A stretch of DNA of 64,000 bases, from positions 186,001 through 250,000 of the forward strand of contig JBCDLH010000002.1 of the NCBI GenBank assembly GCA_038745585.1, in the 5' to 3' direction. Below the pieces are notes generated by a model, which was not told where the DNA came from, did not search any database, and saw only the letters and a list, made by a program, of their open reading frames with translations. Source of the DNA: HLUCCA09 sp038745585. Its GTDB lineage: Bacteria > Pseudomonadota > Alphaproteobacteria > Rhodobacterales > Rhodobacteraceae. Each line of letters begins with the position of its first letter. The stretch's first letter is position 1. Made by a program: the position numbers and the translations under genes. Positions 24,197-33,363 of this stretch are shown here, in pieces.

Positions 24197-26563
24197 TTAG
24201 TTCGGGATGATGTCCGGAATGAAGGTGACGATGGCTGGGAACGTCCAGAGCAGCGTGAGCCCGATCACTTGCACCAGCACAAAAGGAATGACCCCGCGAT
24301 AGATATTGCCCGTCGTGATGCCCGGCGGCGCCACCCCTCGGAGATAGAAGAGCGCAAAGCCGAAGGGCGGGGTCAGGAACGAGGTCTGCAGGTTCACCGC
24401 GATCATGATCGTGACCCATTTCGGGTCGAGCGTGCCGCCATAGATCACGGGGCCCACGATGGGCACGACGATGTAGATGATCTCCAGAAAGTCGAGCACA
24501 AAGCCCAAGACGAAGAGCACGAGCATCACGATCAGGAAGGCGACCATCTCGTTGTCGAAGCTGCGCAGCCATTGCTGGATGTAGTGCTCGCCGCCAAAAG
24601 AGATCAGCGTCAAGTTCAGGATCTGCGAGCCGATCAGGATCGCAAAGACCATCGCGGTGACCTTGGCCGTCTCGCGCACGACGGGGCTCAGGACCGTCCG
24701 GCGCCAGAGCACAAAGCAGCCAAAGCCGATCCCGAAGAGGGCGTAGAGATAGGCGGCCTGCGCGATAATGTAAGCGATCCAATTCTCGGCGCCTGCGGCC
24801 TGCGTGTTGACGCGCAAGTCAAAGTTCACCCCGATCAGGATCATGATCACGATGGCAAAGGCGCCCTGAATGATCAGCTTGCCCGACTTATCCTCCTCGA
24901 CGAGGAGGCGATAGGCCGCGAGCAGGATGGCACCGCCGGCTCCGAGCGCAGCGGCGGGCGTCGGGTTGGTGATGCCGCCGAGGATCGAGCCGAGCACGGC
25001 GACGATCAGCACGAGCGGCGGGAAGACGACCTTGAGCAGGTCGGACTGCCCCATCATCGGGATCGCCGCGCGCATCCCGTAAATCACCATCAGGAACGGC
25101 AGGATGAGATAGAGAAACCGCGTGCCGGGCGACATCAGCGGGTCCATCACCGCGGCATCGATGAAAAGCGCGAGCGCGATGCCCGCCCCGCCGATCACCA
25201 GGGGCGCCGGGTTGGCGTTGGGCGTGATCCCGCGCGCGACGGAGAGGAGGATCCCGAAAAGGGCAAAGCCGATGGCGAGCCCGGTCCCAATGGGCGCGAT
25301 CCCGGCGATGGCGAGTTCGGTCTTCTCTGCGATCTCTTCTTCGCTGAGTTCGGTGATTTCGGTGGGCCCGCCGGCCGCGTTGATCTGCTCCTGTTCGGCC
25401 AGGGCGCGGTCCCACGCTTCTTGGCCATGCAGATCGATCATCGAAGCCTGGCACTGCTCGGAGACGTTTGTGCGGAGCGAGGCGCGCTCGGGTGCGTCAG
25501 AGAAGATGCCGACGCTGACGGTCTGCCCGCCGATCACACCGGCCGAGCCGAGCACGACCAGCCCCACGACAAGCGCTGTGGGAACGCCGAGCAGCCAGGT
25601 CAGCCGCTCGCCCGGCGTGCTGGCCGATGCGGCGGTGGCGGTCCCATCTTCAAAGACCACAGGGGGCGCTTTGGCCGGGGCATAGAGCGCATAGCTGAAG
25701 GCAAAGGCCGCGTAGAGCCCGGCGAGCATCAGACCAGGTAAGAGCGCGGCTTGAAAGAGCGTACCGACCGAGAGCACGGCGGGCTCGCCTAGGAAGGTGA
25801 GCGCGTCCGAACAGCCAGCCAGCTGAGCGCGCGTTTCCTGCGCGGTGGAATAGAGATCGCCCACGAGCGTGCCGAGAAGCACGATCACGATGGAGGGCGG
25901 GATGATCTGCCCGAGTGTGCCCGAGGCGGCGATGACGCCGGTCGAGAGCTCGGGCGAGTAGTTGTTTCGGAGCATCGTCGGCAGCGCCAGAAGGCCCATG
26001 GTGACGACGGTCGCGCCCACAATCCCGGTCGAGGCGGCCAGGAACGCGCCGACAACGACGATGGAGACGGCGAGGCCGCCGGGCAGCGGCCCGAAGACGC
26101 GTGCCATATTGGTCAGCAGGTCCTCGGCGATGCGCGAGCGCTCAAGCGTGATGCCCATCAGAACGAACATCGCGACCGCGAGCAGGGTCTCGATGCTCTG
26201 CCCGGCGAGCACACGCTCGTTGATGCGGTTGACGACAAAGGACAGGTTGCGGTCGAGCGCGGTCTCCCAACCGGAGGGAAACACCGGCTCTTCGATACGC
26301 GGCAAGTCTGGGTATCGGAAGATCGATATGGCCTCGGGCCGGACCCCGTCTTGCACGAGCGCGTTATAGGCGGCGGACGTGTTGTCGATGGCTTGGTGGA
26401 TCAACAGCCCCGCACTGTCGAGCGCGGCGATGATCCCGAAGGAAATGATACCGGCCCCGCCGATGGCGAAGGCCACCGGAAAGCCCGAGAGGATTGATGC
26501 GAATAGAGTCAGGAAGACTATGATGAGGCCAATCTCGACCCCGTCCATACCGAACAACAACAT
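24197..26563 (-). CDS. TRAP transporter large permease (DctM-like), enlarged
   Basis: 788-aa membrane subunit of a TRAP importer; ordinary DctM proteins are about 430 aa. The N-terminal third shows DctM features (FLTLFASILSGFPVAFAIGG, FVLMGITLERSRIAEDLL, LGQIIPPSIVIVLLG) and the C-terminal part too (LGFVLDFLEIIYIVVPIVGPV, LTPPFGFALFYLRGVAPP). Between them are about 300 extra residues with additional helices and two hydrophilic segments (about 95-115 and about 340-420, the latter Glu-rich around ITELSEEEIAEKTELA). No frameshift is visible, and helices remain continuous. It starts 3 bp after the small-permease stop, so coupling is likely. Enlarged DctM proteins are known in some Rhodobacterales TRAP systems that take up carboxylates. 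Confidence 0.9.
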   Translation of the reverse strand: MLLFGMDGVEIGLIIVFLTLFASILSGFPVAFAIGGAGIISFGIIAALDSAGLLIHQAIDNTSAAYNALVQDGVRPEAISIFRYPDLPRIEEPVFPSGWETALDRNLSFVVNRINERVLAGQSIETLLAVAMFVLMGITLERSRIAEDLLTNMARVFGPLPGGLAVSIVVVGAFLAASTGIVGATVVTMGLLALPTMLRNNYSPELSTGVIAASGTLGQIIPPSIVIVLLGTLVGDLYSTAQETRAQLAGCSDALTFLGEPAVLSVGTLFQAALLPGLMLAGLYAAFAFSYALYAPAKAPPVVFEDGTATAASASTPGERLTWLLGVPTALVVGLVVLGSAGVIGGQTVSVGIFSDAPERASLRTNVSEQCQASMIDLHGQEAWDRALAEQEQINAAGGPTEITELSEEEIAEKTELAIAGIAPIGTGLAIGFALFGILLSVARGITPNANPAPLVIGGAGIALALFIDAAVMDPLMSPGTRFLYLILPFLMVIYGMRAAIPMMGQSDLLKVVFPPLVLIVAVLGSILGGITNPTPAAALGAGGAILLAAYRLLVEEDKSGKLIIQGAFAIVIMILIGVNFDLRVNTQAAGAENWIAYIIAQAAYLYALFGIGFGCFVLWRRTVLSPVVRETAKVTAMVFAILIGSQILNLTLISFGGEHYIQQWLRSFDNEMVAFLIVMLVLFVLGFVLDFLEIIYIVVPIVGPVIYGGTLDPKWVTIMIAVNLQTSFLTPPFGFALFYLRGVAPPGITTGNIYRGVIPFVLVQVIGLTLLWTFPAIVTFIPDIIPN

Positions 26564-26566
26564 GGC

Positions 26567-27472
26567 TTAGGCGGCCCCTGAGTGAATTTCGTGTTGTTTT
26601 TCTTCGGCCGGGTCGCCGAGCGTATCGCGGTCGAGATGTTTGCCCTCGCTGGCCTCGCCCTCGCGCAACTCGCAAATCGAGCGCCAGATGACGGCGACGG
26701 CTTGCAGGAACACGAGCGCCGCAAAGAGGACGAGCAGCACCTTAAAAAGGAAGTAGGCCGAGAAGCCCTGGGGCGAGAAGCCTGTTGTCTCGACATTCCA
26801 GCGCAGGATCTGCGCGCGCTGCAAGAGCCTGTCGAGCGGGTCAGAGGCGGACGGCGCGGGCAGGATCAGGTGGCGCCAGAGGAAGAACCAAGCGTAGTGC
26901 CAGATCAGCAGCGACATTGGCATCATGAAGATCACAGCACCGACGATGTCGATGATCTTGCGCGCGCGGTAGGACACGCTGGCATAGAGGATGTCGACAC
27001 GGACATGCCCGCCCTGAACGAACGTGTAAGAGACGCAGAGGGCGACCAGCATTGCGTTATAAAACTTGAGCGCCTCCGACCACCAGGAAACGTCGAACGT
27101 CACGGCCGTGCCGAGCCCGATTGAAATCTGGCTCACCGCGAAGATGCGCTGCACGAAAACGACGACGATCTGCTGTAAGACCATCAGCAGACCGGCCCAC
27201 GCCGCAAACCGGCCAATGGTGTTTGCCGTCCCCTCCAACACACGCACGCCGCCCCACATGAAGCTCGGCCGCCAGAGGCCGATCAGCGTGAGCACGACCA
27301 CCGTGTTGAAGACCACAAAGAAGAACTCGACCGACGCACCGTAATAGACGGTGCGCACGATCGCCTGCCCGTCTGACCAATTCAGCCAGGACTGCATGTT
27401 CACGATGGCGGCGAAGAAATTTACGAAACCCAGCAGGATCTGCTGGAAAAACCAGACGAGCGCGTCGAGCAT
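26567..27472 (-). CDS. TRAP transporter small permease (DctQ-like)
   Basis: 301-aa membrane protein, DctQ component of the same TRAP system. At least five hydrophobic helices are seen, including GASVEFFFVVFNTVVVLTLIGL, FAAWAGLLMVLQQIVVVFVQRIF and KIIDIVGAVIFMMPMSLLIWHYAWFF. The DctQ-like part carries VQGGHVRVDILYASVSYRARKIIDI, the conserved R-V-D pattern. The protein is longer than the usual 160-220 aa DctQ, with an extra N-terminal pair of helices, which parallels the enlarged DctM. A hydrophilic C-tail (REGEASEGKHLDRDTLGDPAEE) faces the cytoplasm. It lies 156 bp downstream of the binding-protein gene, with a hairpin in between. Confidence 0.88.
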   Translation of the reverse strand: MLDALVWFFQQILLGFVNFFAAIVNMQSWLNWSDGQAIVRTVYYGASVEFFFVVFNTVVVLTLIGLWRPSFMWGGVRVLEGTANTIGRFAAWAGLLMVLQQIVVVFVQRIFAVSQISIGLGTAVTFDVSWWSEALKFYNAMLVALCVSYTFVQGGHVRVDILYASVSYRARKIIDIVGAVIFMMPMSLLIWHYAWFFLWRHLILPAPSASDPLDRLLQRAQILRWNVETTGFSPQGFSAYFLFKVLLVLFAALVFLQAVAVIWRSICELREGEASEGKHLDRDTLGDPAEEKQHEIHSGAA

Positions 27473-27545
27473 CGTCCCCCCATCGGCGCGTTTGCCGCGC
27501 CTCTTTAGACCGTGCGGTGCACGCCCGTCGTTTCCGCTAGCGCCG

Positions 27546-27561
27546 CCCCGCCAAAGCGGGG
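27546..27561 (-). terminator. Stem-loop between TRAP binding protein and permease genes
   Basis: CCCCGC and GCGGGG arms around a 4-nt loop lie about 67 nt after the binding-protein stop. There is no U tract. It could dampen read-through into the membrane-subunit genes or protect the upstream mRNA from exonucleases; this is inferred. Confidence 0.4.
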
Positions 27562-27628
27562 AGACGCGATCTTTATGGAAGCGAGGCTAAGCCTTGTCCC
27601 TGTGGCCGAGCGCCGCGACGGCCTGCGC

Positions 27629-28714
27629 TTAGCTCGCGTTGACGCGGTTGCGCTGGCGCATGTACTCGCCGTCGGCCTGCTCGTACCAGTTGGCCGATTC
27701 CGCGATCGAGGCGAAATAGCTCTCGGCCGTTGCCGCATAGATCGGATCGCCCATGTTCTCCTGGCGAACCTCGGCGGAGGCCTGACCGAAGGCGTTCCAC
27801 ACGTCCTCAGGGAACTGACGGACGGTGACACCCTGGCTTTGCAGACGCGCCAGCGCCGCGCCGTTTTCGGCGAGCGACAGCGTGAGGTTCTGGGCGTAGA
27901 CGGCTTGCGTGGCCACTTCGAAGATCTTTTGCTGCGCGGGCGTCAGGCTCTCCCAAACCTCGAGGTTGAGCGAGAGCGTCAGCGCCGAGCCGGGCTCGTG
28001 GAAGCCGGCAGCGTAGTAGATGTTGGTGATCTCCTGGAAGCCCAGACGCTCGTCGGCGTAGGGGCCGATCCACTCGGCGCCGTCGATGGCACCCGAAGAG
28101 AGCGCCTGATAGATCTCGCCACCGGGAATGTTCTGGACCGAGGCGCCAAGACGGCCGAGCACCTGACCACCCTGACCGGGCATGCGGAAGCGCAGGCCCT
28201 GCAGGTCGTCCGCGGAGGTGATTTCCTTGTTGAACCACCCGCCGGGCTGCATCGCCGTCGAGCCGCAGAGAAACGACTTGAGGTTGAAGAGGCTCGCAAG
28301 CTCGGTGTGCAGGTCGTGCCCGCCGCGGCGGTAGTACCAGTTCGACATCTCCTGCCCCGTCATCCCGAACGGGATCGAGGTGTAGAAGGCGAAGGCCGGA
28401 TGCTGATTGAGGAAGTAGTAGTCGGCCGAGTGATAGAGGTCGGCCTGGCCAGCGGACACGGCGTCGAACACCTCAAACGCGCCGACCAGGGCGCCTGCGG
28501 GCTTTTTTTCGATCGTGAGCTGACCATCAGACATTTGGTTGATGTAGTCGACGGCAAGCTGTGCTGCGTCGTCGAAGACGGCAAACCCATCAGGGACGGA
28601 CGTGACCATGGTCAGCGTGCGGTTGCCCTGAGCATAGGCCGGTGCGGCCAGCGATGTCGCCGCGGCAGCGGCGCCGCCAACAGCGGATGTTTTCAGAAAA
28701 GAACGACGATCCAT
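27629..28714 (-). CDS. TRAP solute-binding protein, TakP-like
   Basis: 361-aa periplasmic DctP-family protein. It starts at the ATG at 28714, with GGGGAGG upstream, and MDRRSFLKTSAVGG is a twin-arginine-type signal followed by a hydrophobic stretch ending APAYAQ. Segments STAMQPGGWFNKEITSADDL and AEWIGPYADERLGFQEI match the pattern I know from Rhodobacter TakP, which binds 2-oxo acids. A carboxylate or 2-oxo-acid ligand is therefore likely but not proven. The conserved Arg that binds the ligand carboxylate in DctP proteins is probably in LRFRMPG. First gene of the TRAP operon. Upstream lie a LacI-type AAGCGCTT element and another inverted repeat. Confidence 0.88.
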   Translation of the reverse strand: MDRRSFLKTSAVGGAAAAATSLAAPAYAQGNRTLTMVTSVPDGFAVFDDAAQLAVDYINQMSDGQLTIEKKPAGALVGAFEVFDAVSAGQADLYHSADYYFLNQHPAFAFYTSIPFGMTGQEMSNWYYRRGGHDLHTELASLFNLKSFLCGSTAMQPGGWFNKEITSADDLQGLRFRMPGQGGQVLGRLGASVQNIPGGEIYQALSSGAIDGAEWIGPYADERLGFQEITNIYYAAGFHEPGSALTLSLNLEVWESLTPAQQKIFEVATQAVYAQNLTLSLAENGAALARLQSQGVTVRQFPEDVWNAFGQASAEVRQENMGDPIYAATAESYFASIAESANWYEQADGEYMRQRNRVNAS

Positions 28715-28832
28715 GTGTGGACCTCCCCTTGGATAGATAACACGCCCGTTTTCCGGGCCGGTTCTTGTCGAGTGCGCGGACACTACTGATCCGTTTCAAA
28801 AACGCAAACCTCGATTGGGGGTGTTAGGGCTA

Positions 28833-28868
28833 TCAAGCGCTTCAAATGGCGCTGTTTGATTGATCAAA
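28833..28868. promoter_or_regulatory. Two inverted repeats upstream of TRAP operon
   Basis: TCAAGCGCTTCA (core AAGCGCTT at 28835-28842) fits the LacI-family pattern AAnCGnTT. TTTGAT-TG-ATCAAA at 28855-28868 is a second palindrome about 13 bp further up. Both lie 120-155 bp from the TRAP start in the 316-bp gap shared with the divergent DMT gene. The remainder of this gap shows no gene. Regulator identity unknown. Confidence 0.4.
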
Positions 28869-29030
28869 TGCTTGTCAGAGCGGCATTTCCCCAGTGTCAA
28901 GCCTGCCTAGCGCCGCGCAGCTCACGCCATGGCGGCGCACACCCAACGGCACTCTGCGCCTCTTGCGCCGCCCGAGCCCGCCCGGCATGGGAGCAGGGCA
29001 AGCCCCAAGTTTTTGTCGCCGGAGCCTCCT

Positions 29031-29471
29031 ATGACCGCCCCGATCTACGCCGCCATCATGTTCGTTGCAGGCATCGGCATCCCGCTTTTGGCAGCGCTGA
29101 ATGGCGGGCTCGGGCGGCATATGGAGAGCCCGGTGGGCGCAGCGGTGATCCTCTTTGGCGTGGCGCTGGCGGCAACGCTCTTGCTTCTCGCGTTTTCTGG
29201 GCTCGCGTCACTCGGCAAGGTGGCTGGCGCGCCGCGTCACCTGCTCCTCGGCGGGCTCTTCGTCGTGTTTTACGTTGTCTCGGTGACAGCCATCGCGCCG
29301 CGCTTTGGCGTCGGCAATGCCGTTTTCTTCGTCCTGCTCGGGCAGTTGGTCTCGGCCGCAATCATCGACCATTTCGGCCTCTTCGGCGCACCGCCCGCCC
29401 CGATCACGCTCGAACGGGCGGGCGGCATTGCCCTGATGGCCGCCGGCGTCGCGCTCACGCAGCGGGGCTAA
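29031..29471 (+). CDS. DMT-superfamily membrane protein (YdcZ/DUF606 type)
   Basis: 146-aa protein with about five hydrophobic helices: PIYAAIMFVAGIGIPLLAALNGGLG, GAAVILFGVALAATLLLLAFSGL, HLLLGGLFVVFYVVSVTAIAP, GNAVFFVLLGQLVSAAIIDHF and GGIALMAAGVAL. The layout, including the NGGLG after helix 1 and the GQLVSAAIIDHFGLFGAP motif, is that of DUF606/YdcZ half-size DMT transporters. The ATG at 29031 has GGAG 6 nt upstream. Single-copy half-size members probably form dimers. Substrate unknown. Confidence 0.85.
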   Translation: MTAPIYAAIMFVAGIGIPLLAALNGGLGRHMESPVGAAVILFGVALAATLLLLAFSGLASLGKVAGAPRHLLLGGLFVVFYVVSVTAIAPRFGVGNAVFFVLLGQLVSAAIIDHFGLFGAPPAPITLERAGGIALMAAGVALTQRG

Positions 29472-29480
29472 GCCGACGGC

Positions 29481-30866
29481 TTAGCCCGGCCAAAGCGCGG
29501 TGCCGGGGTGAAACTGGGACCACGCAAACCAAAAGGCTTGATGGCTGCCGAGGTCAGACCCGTCGGCATCGACTGCGCGGATGCCCCCTGCGTCGAGCTC
29601 GAGCCGCACATTCTCAAAGCCGATCTCATCACCCGCCTGTAGCGCCAGGAACGCCGCGCTCCGCTGGAAGGCGACCGGCGTGCCCGACGCCGTCAGTACG
29701 CCGATAATGTCTTCGTGGACCGGCAGGCGCGGGTCGACATCGCCCACGGGGAAGATCGGCCCGTTCGCGTCGCGCCCGTTGCGAAAATCAAAGTCCCGCC
29801 CGAGCGCCAGCGCTTCGACGAGGACGGTCGTCTCCGGGTGTTCGGCCTTCCAGGTGCCCCAATCGGTCGTCACGACCGTGGCCTGTTCGAGATGAACGCC
29901 CTTTTCGGCGAGCGGCCCGGTCACAGCCTTGCCGAGGAACGTGTCGAAGACGGAAAACGTCTCGACATCGTACATCACTTTGTTCGACCGGATCAGCAGG
30001 CCCGAGGTCCTCAGGATCGGCCGCTCGACGCCGAGCGGCACCTCATCGGTGAAATAAGCCTGCGCGGCGCCGCAGAGCGTGCAATAGGGAATGCCGAGGT
30101 CGCGCCCGCCAAGTGTGTCGTTGACCATCTCACGCACTTCCATAATCTGGCGCGGATAGGCGCGGTACTCGCCGTTGACCTCGATCCCAAAAACGATGTC
30201 GTCATCTTCGAGCCACGTCGCCGCTTCGGCGGTGCTGACCGCAGGATTGTCGGCCGCCGGGATGCAGTTGCACGGCAGGTCCGTCGTGTCATAGGGCCGG
30301 TCATCGATCAGGACGCCGCCCCACGAGACCAGACGCCAGTCGATGTCGCCCTCGACAAAGATCCGGTCCCAGCCCGGCACCATACTGGTGAAGATCGCGC
30401 GCTTGGCGGCGAGGTAGTCGGGCGGGGCGGGAATGTCCCACGCGATGAGGTGATCGGTCACGATACCCCAATGGTTCTGGCCCGGCAGCTCCTTTTGCAA
30501 AAGCGCGGCCGCGGCGTCGCTCAACGCGGCGTTGATGCTTTGGCCTGCGGTGAAGCGCATAAGGTCGCTGATGATCCAAGCGAGGCGCGGGTCTTGGCTT
30601 GCCGTGATGACGGAGAGCGCCTCGCTCTGCGCTCCACCCCAACTGCGTTCAACGACACTGTCGATAAAGGCCGTCTGGATTGCCGCCTCGACTTCCACCG
30701 AGAGCGGCCCGTCCGGAACAGGCGGCGGCGCCCCGAATTGGTCGAGGGCATAGTCGGGCAGAGCGGGCTGGTCGTCTGCGGCAAGCGGCGCCGCAAATGT
30801 GAGCGCGAGCGCGATCGAGGGCAGCGCCAGGACGCGGCAGAGGAAGGGGCGTATCGAGAATGTCAT
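29481..30866 (-). CDS. DUF3179 exported protein
   Basis: 461-aa protein with a DUF3179 domain. The ATG at 30866 starts a signal peptide MTFSIRPFLCRVLALPSIALALTFAAPLAA. A helical region (about 40-160) precedes the DUF3179 part (about 185-440). There, NGEYRAYPRQIMEVREMVNDTLGGRDLGIPYCTLCGAAQAYF contains the family signature with paired Cys in YCTLCGAA. Further on are RSNKVMYDVETFSVFDTFLGKAVTGPLAEKGVHLEQ and a C-terminal FWFAWSQFHP. The Cys pair suggests redox or metal binding. No enzymatic role is established. It is convergent with the DMT gene, 9 bp apart. Confidence 0.87.
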   Translation of the reverse strand: MTFSIRPFLCRVLALPSIALALTFAAPLAADDQPALPDYALDQFGAPPPVPDGPLSVEVEAAIQTAFIDSVVERSWGGAQSEALSVITASQDPRLAWIISDLMRFTAGQSINAALSDAAAALLQKELPGQNHWGIVTDHLIAWDIPAPPDYLAAKRAIFTSMVPGWDRIFVEGDIDWRLVSWGGVLIDDRPYDTTDLPCNCIPAADNPAVSTAEAATWLEDDDIVFGIEVNGEYRAYPRQIMEVREMVNDTLGGRDLGIPYCTLCGAAQAYFTDEVPLGVERPILRTSGLLIRSNKVMYDVETFSVFDTFLGKAVTGPLAEKGVHLEQATVVTTDWGTWKAEHPETTVLVEALALGRDFDFRNGRDANGPIFPVGDVDPRLPVHEDIIGVLTASGTPVAFQRSAAFLALQAGDEIGFENVRLELDAGGIRAVDADGSDLGSHQAFWFAWSQFHPGTALWPG

Positions 30867-31035
30867 GACCGGAGCTATCGCCTCGTTTTGCAAACCGCCC
30901 GTGCATGCGGCGGGCCGAGTGCGGGCTTCCGTCTTGCACGGTTACGGCAACGTCGGGCGAAACGCGCTCCGCTGCGAATCACGATCCGATCAGGGGCGAG
31001 TGAGGTCCGGCCGCGGCGCCGGCGCTGCGCGGGCC

Positions 31036-31746
31036 TCAGGCCTCGATCAACGCGCCACCCTCAAGGCGCAGTGTCCGGTCCATCCGGGCGGCGAGCGCTG
31101 GATTGTGTGTCGCGATCAGCGCTGCGAGCCCGGTCTGGCGGACGAGATCCATCAGAACGTCGAAAACCGTGTCCGAGGTCGCAGGGTCGAGGTTGCCCGT
31201 TGGCTCATCGGCCAAAAGGAGCGTTGGCGCATTGGCAAGCGCGCGGCAAAACGCAACGCGCTGTTGCTCGCCGCCCGACATCTCTGCCGGGCGATGCCCT
31301 GCGCGCGCTGTCAGCCCCACCGAGGCCAACAGGCTCTCTGCCCGTTCGGACGCGGCAGCCTGGCGCGTGCCAGCGGCGAGCTGCGGTAGGACGATGTTTT
31401 CCAGAGCGGTGAATTCAGGCAGCAAATGGTGGAACTGATAGACAAAGCCCACGAGGTCGCGCCGCGCCGACGTCCGCTCGGCATCGCCGAGATGGCTCAT
31501 CTCGCGGCCCGCGAGCCAGACCTCGCCCGCATCGGCGGTGTCGAGCAGCCCCGCGATATGCAAAAGCGTGGACTTTCCAGCCCCCGATGGCGCGACCAGG
31601 GCGACGACCTCGCCCGCAACGAGGCGCAGACCCGCGCCTGAGAGCACACGGACCTCGCCGGGTTGCCCGGCGTTATAGGCTTTTTCGAGCCCGCGCAGGT
31701 CGAGCACCGCCTCAGCCAAGGCGGCGGCCTTCCGTAGCGCGCTCAC
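31036..31746 (-). CDS. lolD: Lipoprotein-releasing ABC ATPase LolD
   Basis: 236-aa ATPase that powers release of outer-membrane lipoproteins from the inner membrane to LolA. Walker A is VAPSGAGKSTLLHIAGLLD, the Q-loop is in GFVYQFHHLLPEFTALEN, the signature is MSGGEQQRVAFCRAL, Walker B is LLLADEPTGNLDP, and the H-loop is ATHNPALA. The FHHLLPEFTALENV-like stretch is typical of LolD. The GTG start overlaps the lolC/E stop (GTGA), so translation is coupled to the permease gene. The longest frame begins MSALRKAAALAEAVLDL; initiation slightly downstream cannot be excluded. Confidence 0.93.
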   Translation of the reverse strand: MSALRKAAALAEAVLDLRGLEKAYNAGQPGEVRVLSGAGLRLVAGEVVALVAPSGAGKSTLLHIAGLLDTADAGEVWLAGREMSHLGDAERTSARRDLVGFVYQFHHLLPEFTALENIVLPQLAAGTRQAAASERAESLLASVGLTARAGHRPAEMSGGEQQRVAFCRALANAPTLLLADEPTGNLDPATSDTVFDVLMDLVRQTGLAALIATHNPALAARMDRTLRLEGGALIEA

Positions 31747-33029
31747 TCATAGCGCAGCGCTTCCACCGGGTTCATCCGCGCAGCACGCCGCGCGGGAAAT
31801 AGCGTCACGACAAAGGAGAGCCCAAGCGAGAGCGTCACCGCCGATAGCACATCGCCGAATTCGAGCTTGGCGGGCAAGTTGTAGATCCCGCGGATCGACG
31901 GATCCCAAACGCCCCCACCCATGGCCCAATTCACAAAGGAAAAGATCGGGTCGATATAGAGCGCAAAAAGGCAGCCGAGGATCACGCCCGCCGCCGTGCC
32001 GACAAAGCCGACGGAAGCGCCACAAAGAAAGAAGACCCGGAGGATCGCCCCCTCGGTCAGCCCCATGGTGCGCAGAATGCCGATATCGCGACCCTTGTTT
32101 TTGACGAGCATGATGAGCCCAGAGATGATGTTCATCGCCGCGATCAGAACGAGGATCGAGAGGATCACGAACATAACGTTGTCCTCGACCTCGAGCGCGC
32201 GCAGAAACGCGCCCGACGCATCGCGCCACGTCCAGATAAGCGCCCGTTCGCCCGCGGCACGCAGGAGATCGAGCGAGAGCTCGTGGACCCGGTCCGGGTC
32301 TTCGACCATCACTTCGAGCTCGTCCGCCCGCCCCTCTCGGTTGAAGTAGCTCTGCGCGTCGGCAAAGGGCATGTAGAGGCGCGTCCGGTCGATATCCCAG
32401 CGTCCGGCTTGAAAGATATAGACAACCTCGAACGTGCTGACGCGCGGCGATGTCCCAAAGGGTGTGCGCGCGCCGTCCGGTGAGATCAGGCGGATCCGGT
32501 CTCCCGGGTTGAGTTGCAGCTCCTGGGCGATGCCCCAGCCGATGGCGACGCCCGCGTCAAAGCGCGCGATGTCACCGCGAGAGACCTCGGCATCGGCGAC
32601 ACGGGGGATCGTCGCAAGGTCTGCGGCGGCGATGCCGTAGACCTCGACCCCGGCATTGCGCCCCCGTGCGGTGGCCATGACCTGGCCTTTGATGAGGGGT
32701 GCCACACGCGTGACGCCCGGGACGCCGCGGACGCGCTCGGCCATCGCGTCGTAGTCTTCGATGGTGCGGTCCTGCTGGCCAGTCTCGGTGACAGCGACGG
32801 CGTTGTAGACGGTGACATGGGCGTTGGCGCCGAGGATCGTATCGACGAACTCGGCCCGAAAGCCCGAGCGCACCGCGAGCGTGACGATCAGCGCAAAGAC
32901 CGCGAGCGTCACTCCGATCAGCGAGATCCAGGTCATGACGCTGACCCCGCCCTCGGAGCGGCGGGCGCGCAAATACCGCCAGGCGATCATCCACTCGTAA
33001 CGGGAAAAGGGCGGCGGCGTCTGGGCCAA
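31743..33029 (-). CDS. lolC: Lipoprotein-releasing permease LolC/LolE family
   Basis: 428-aa FtsX-type permease. After a short leader, YEWMIAWRYLRARRSEGGVSVMTWISLIGVTLAVFALIVTLAVRSGFRAEFVDTILG marks the first membrane helix of LolC/E proteins. A large periplasmic domain (about 70-290) is followed by three helices around VMFVILSILVLIAAMNIISGLIMLVKNKGRDIGILRTMG and a C-terminus MNPVEALRYE. The start is proposed at a TTG at 33029, preceded by GGAG and matching where homologues begin; a longer frame from 33185 adds a low-complexity leader. Only one permease gene accompanies lolD, so a homodimeric complex is likely. The C versus E label is a convention here. Confidence 0.88.
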   Translation of the reverse strand: MAQTPPPFSRYEWMIAWRYLRARRSEGGVSVMTWISLIGVTLAVFALIVTLAVRSGFRAEFVDTILGANAHVTVYNAVAVTETGQQDRTIEDYDAMAERVRGVPGVTRVAPLIKGQVMATARGRNAGVEVYGIAAADLATIPRVADAEVSRGDIARFDAGVAIGWGIAQELQLNPGDRIRLISPDGARTPFGTSPRVSTFEVVYIFQAGRWDIDRTRLYMPFADAQSYFNREGRADELEVMVEDPDRVHELSLDLLRAAGERALIWTWRDASGAFLRALEVEDNVMFVILSILVLIAAMNIISGLIMLVKNKGRDIGILRTMGLTEGAILRVFFLCGASVGFVGTAAGVILGCLFALYIDPIFSFVNWAMGGGVWDPSIRGIYNLPAKLEFGDVLSAVTLSLGLSFVVTLFPARRAARMNPVEALRYE

Positions 33030-33274
33030 AGGGGCGCTCCGGTGGCGGGCGGTTTCGCATGCGCAAGCTGCGCCGCCCCTAATCGCGCCCGCATGCGCCG
33101 CGGTCAACCACGTCGGCCGTCGGGCCTGAGCTTTCGTTGGGGCGGGTTCCCGGTCCGCCAAGGTTGGACACGCGGCGTGTGCCATGCCTCACGGCGGTGG
33201 GCGGCAACCGTCACAAACGGCCGCTGCAGGCAGGTGCGCGGGGTGGTCCTGCGCAACCGCTTTGTGGCGCCGCC

Positions 33275-33326
33275 CCGCCTGCTCACCCCGCCTGCTCACC
33301 CTGCCTGCTTGCCCTGCCAGCTCGCG
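33275..33326. repeat. Four 13-bp tandem units between lolC and small gene
   Basis: Two identical units CCGCCTGCTCACC (33275-33287, 33288-33300) are followed by two diverged ones to 33326. They lie in the 334-bp gap (33030-33363), which shows no convincing gene otherwise. Confidence 0.65.
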
Positions 33327-33363
33327 CAGTCTTGGAAAACGGGCGGGCGTCGGCGCGGGCTTG

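Noticed and set aside
24269..25741. Plus-strand frame of about 490 codons rich in His/Asp/Arg across the TRAP permease
   Set aside because: Antisense to a membrane protein; the composition is the mirror of hydrophobic codons.
28856..29707. Plus-strand frame of about 280 codons overlapping the DMT gene
   Set aside because: Different frame from the clear membrane protein at 29031-29471, and Arg-rich without helices.
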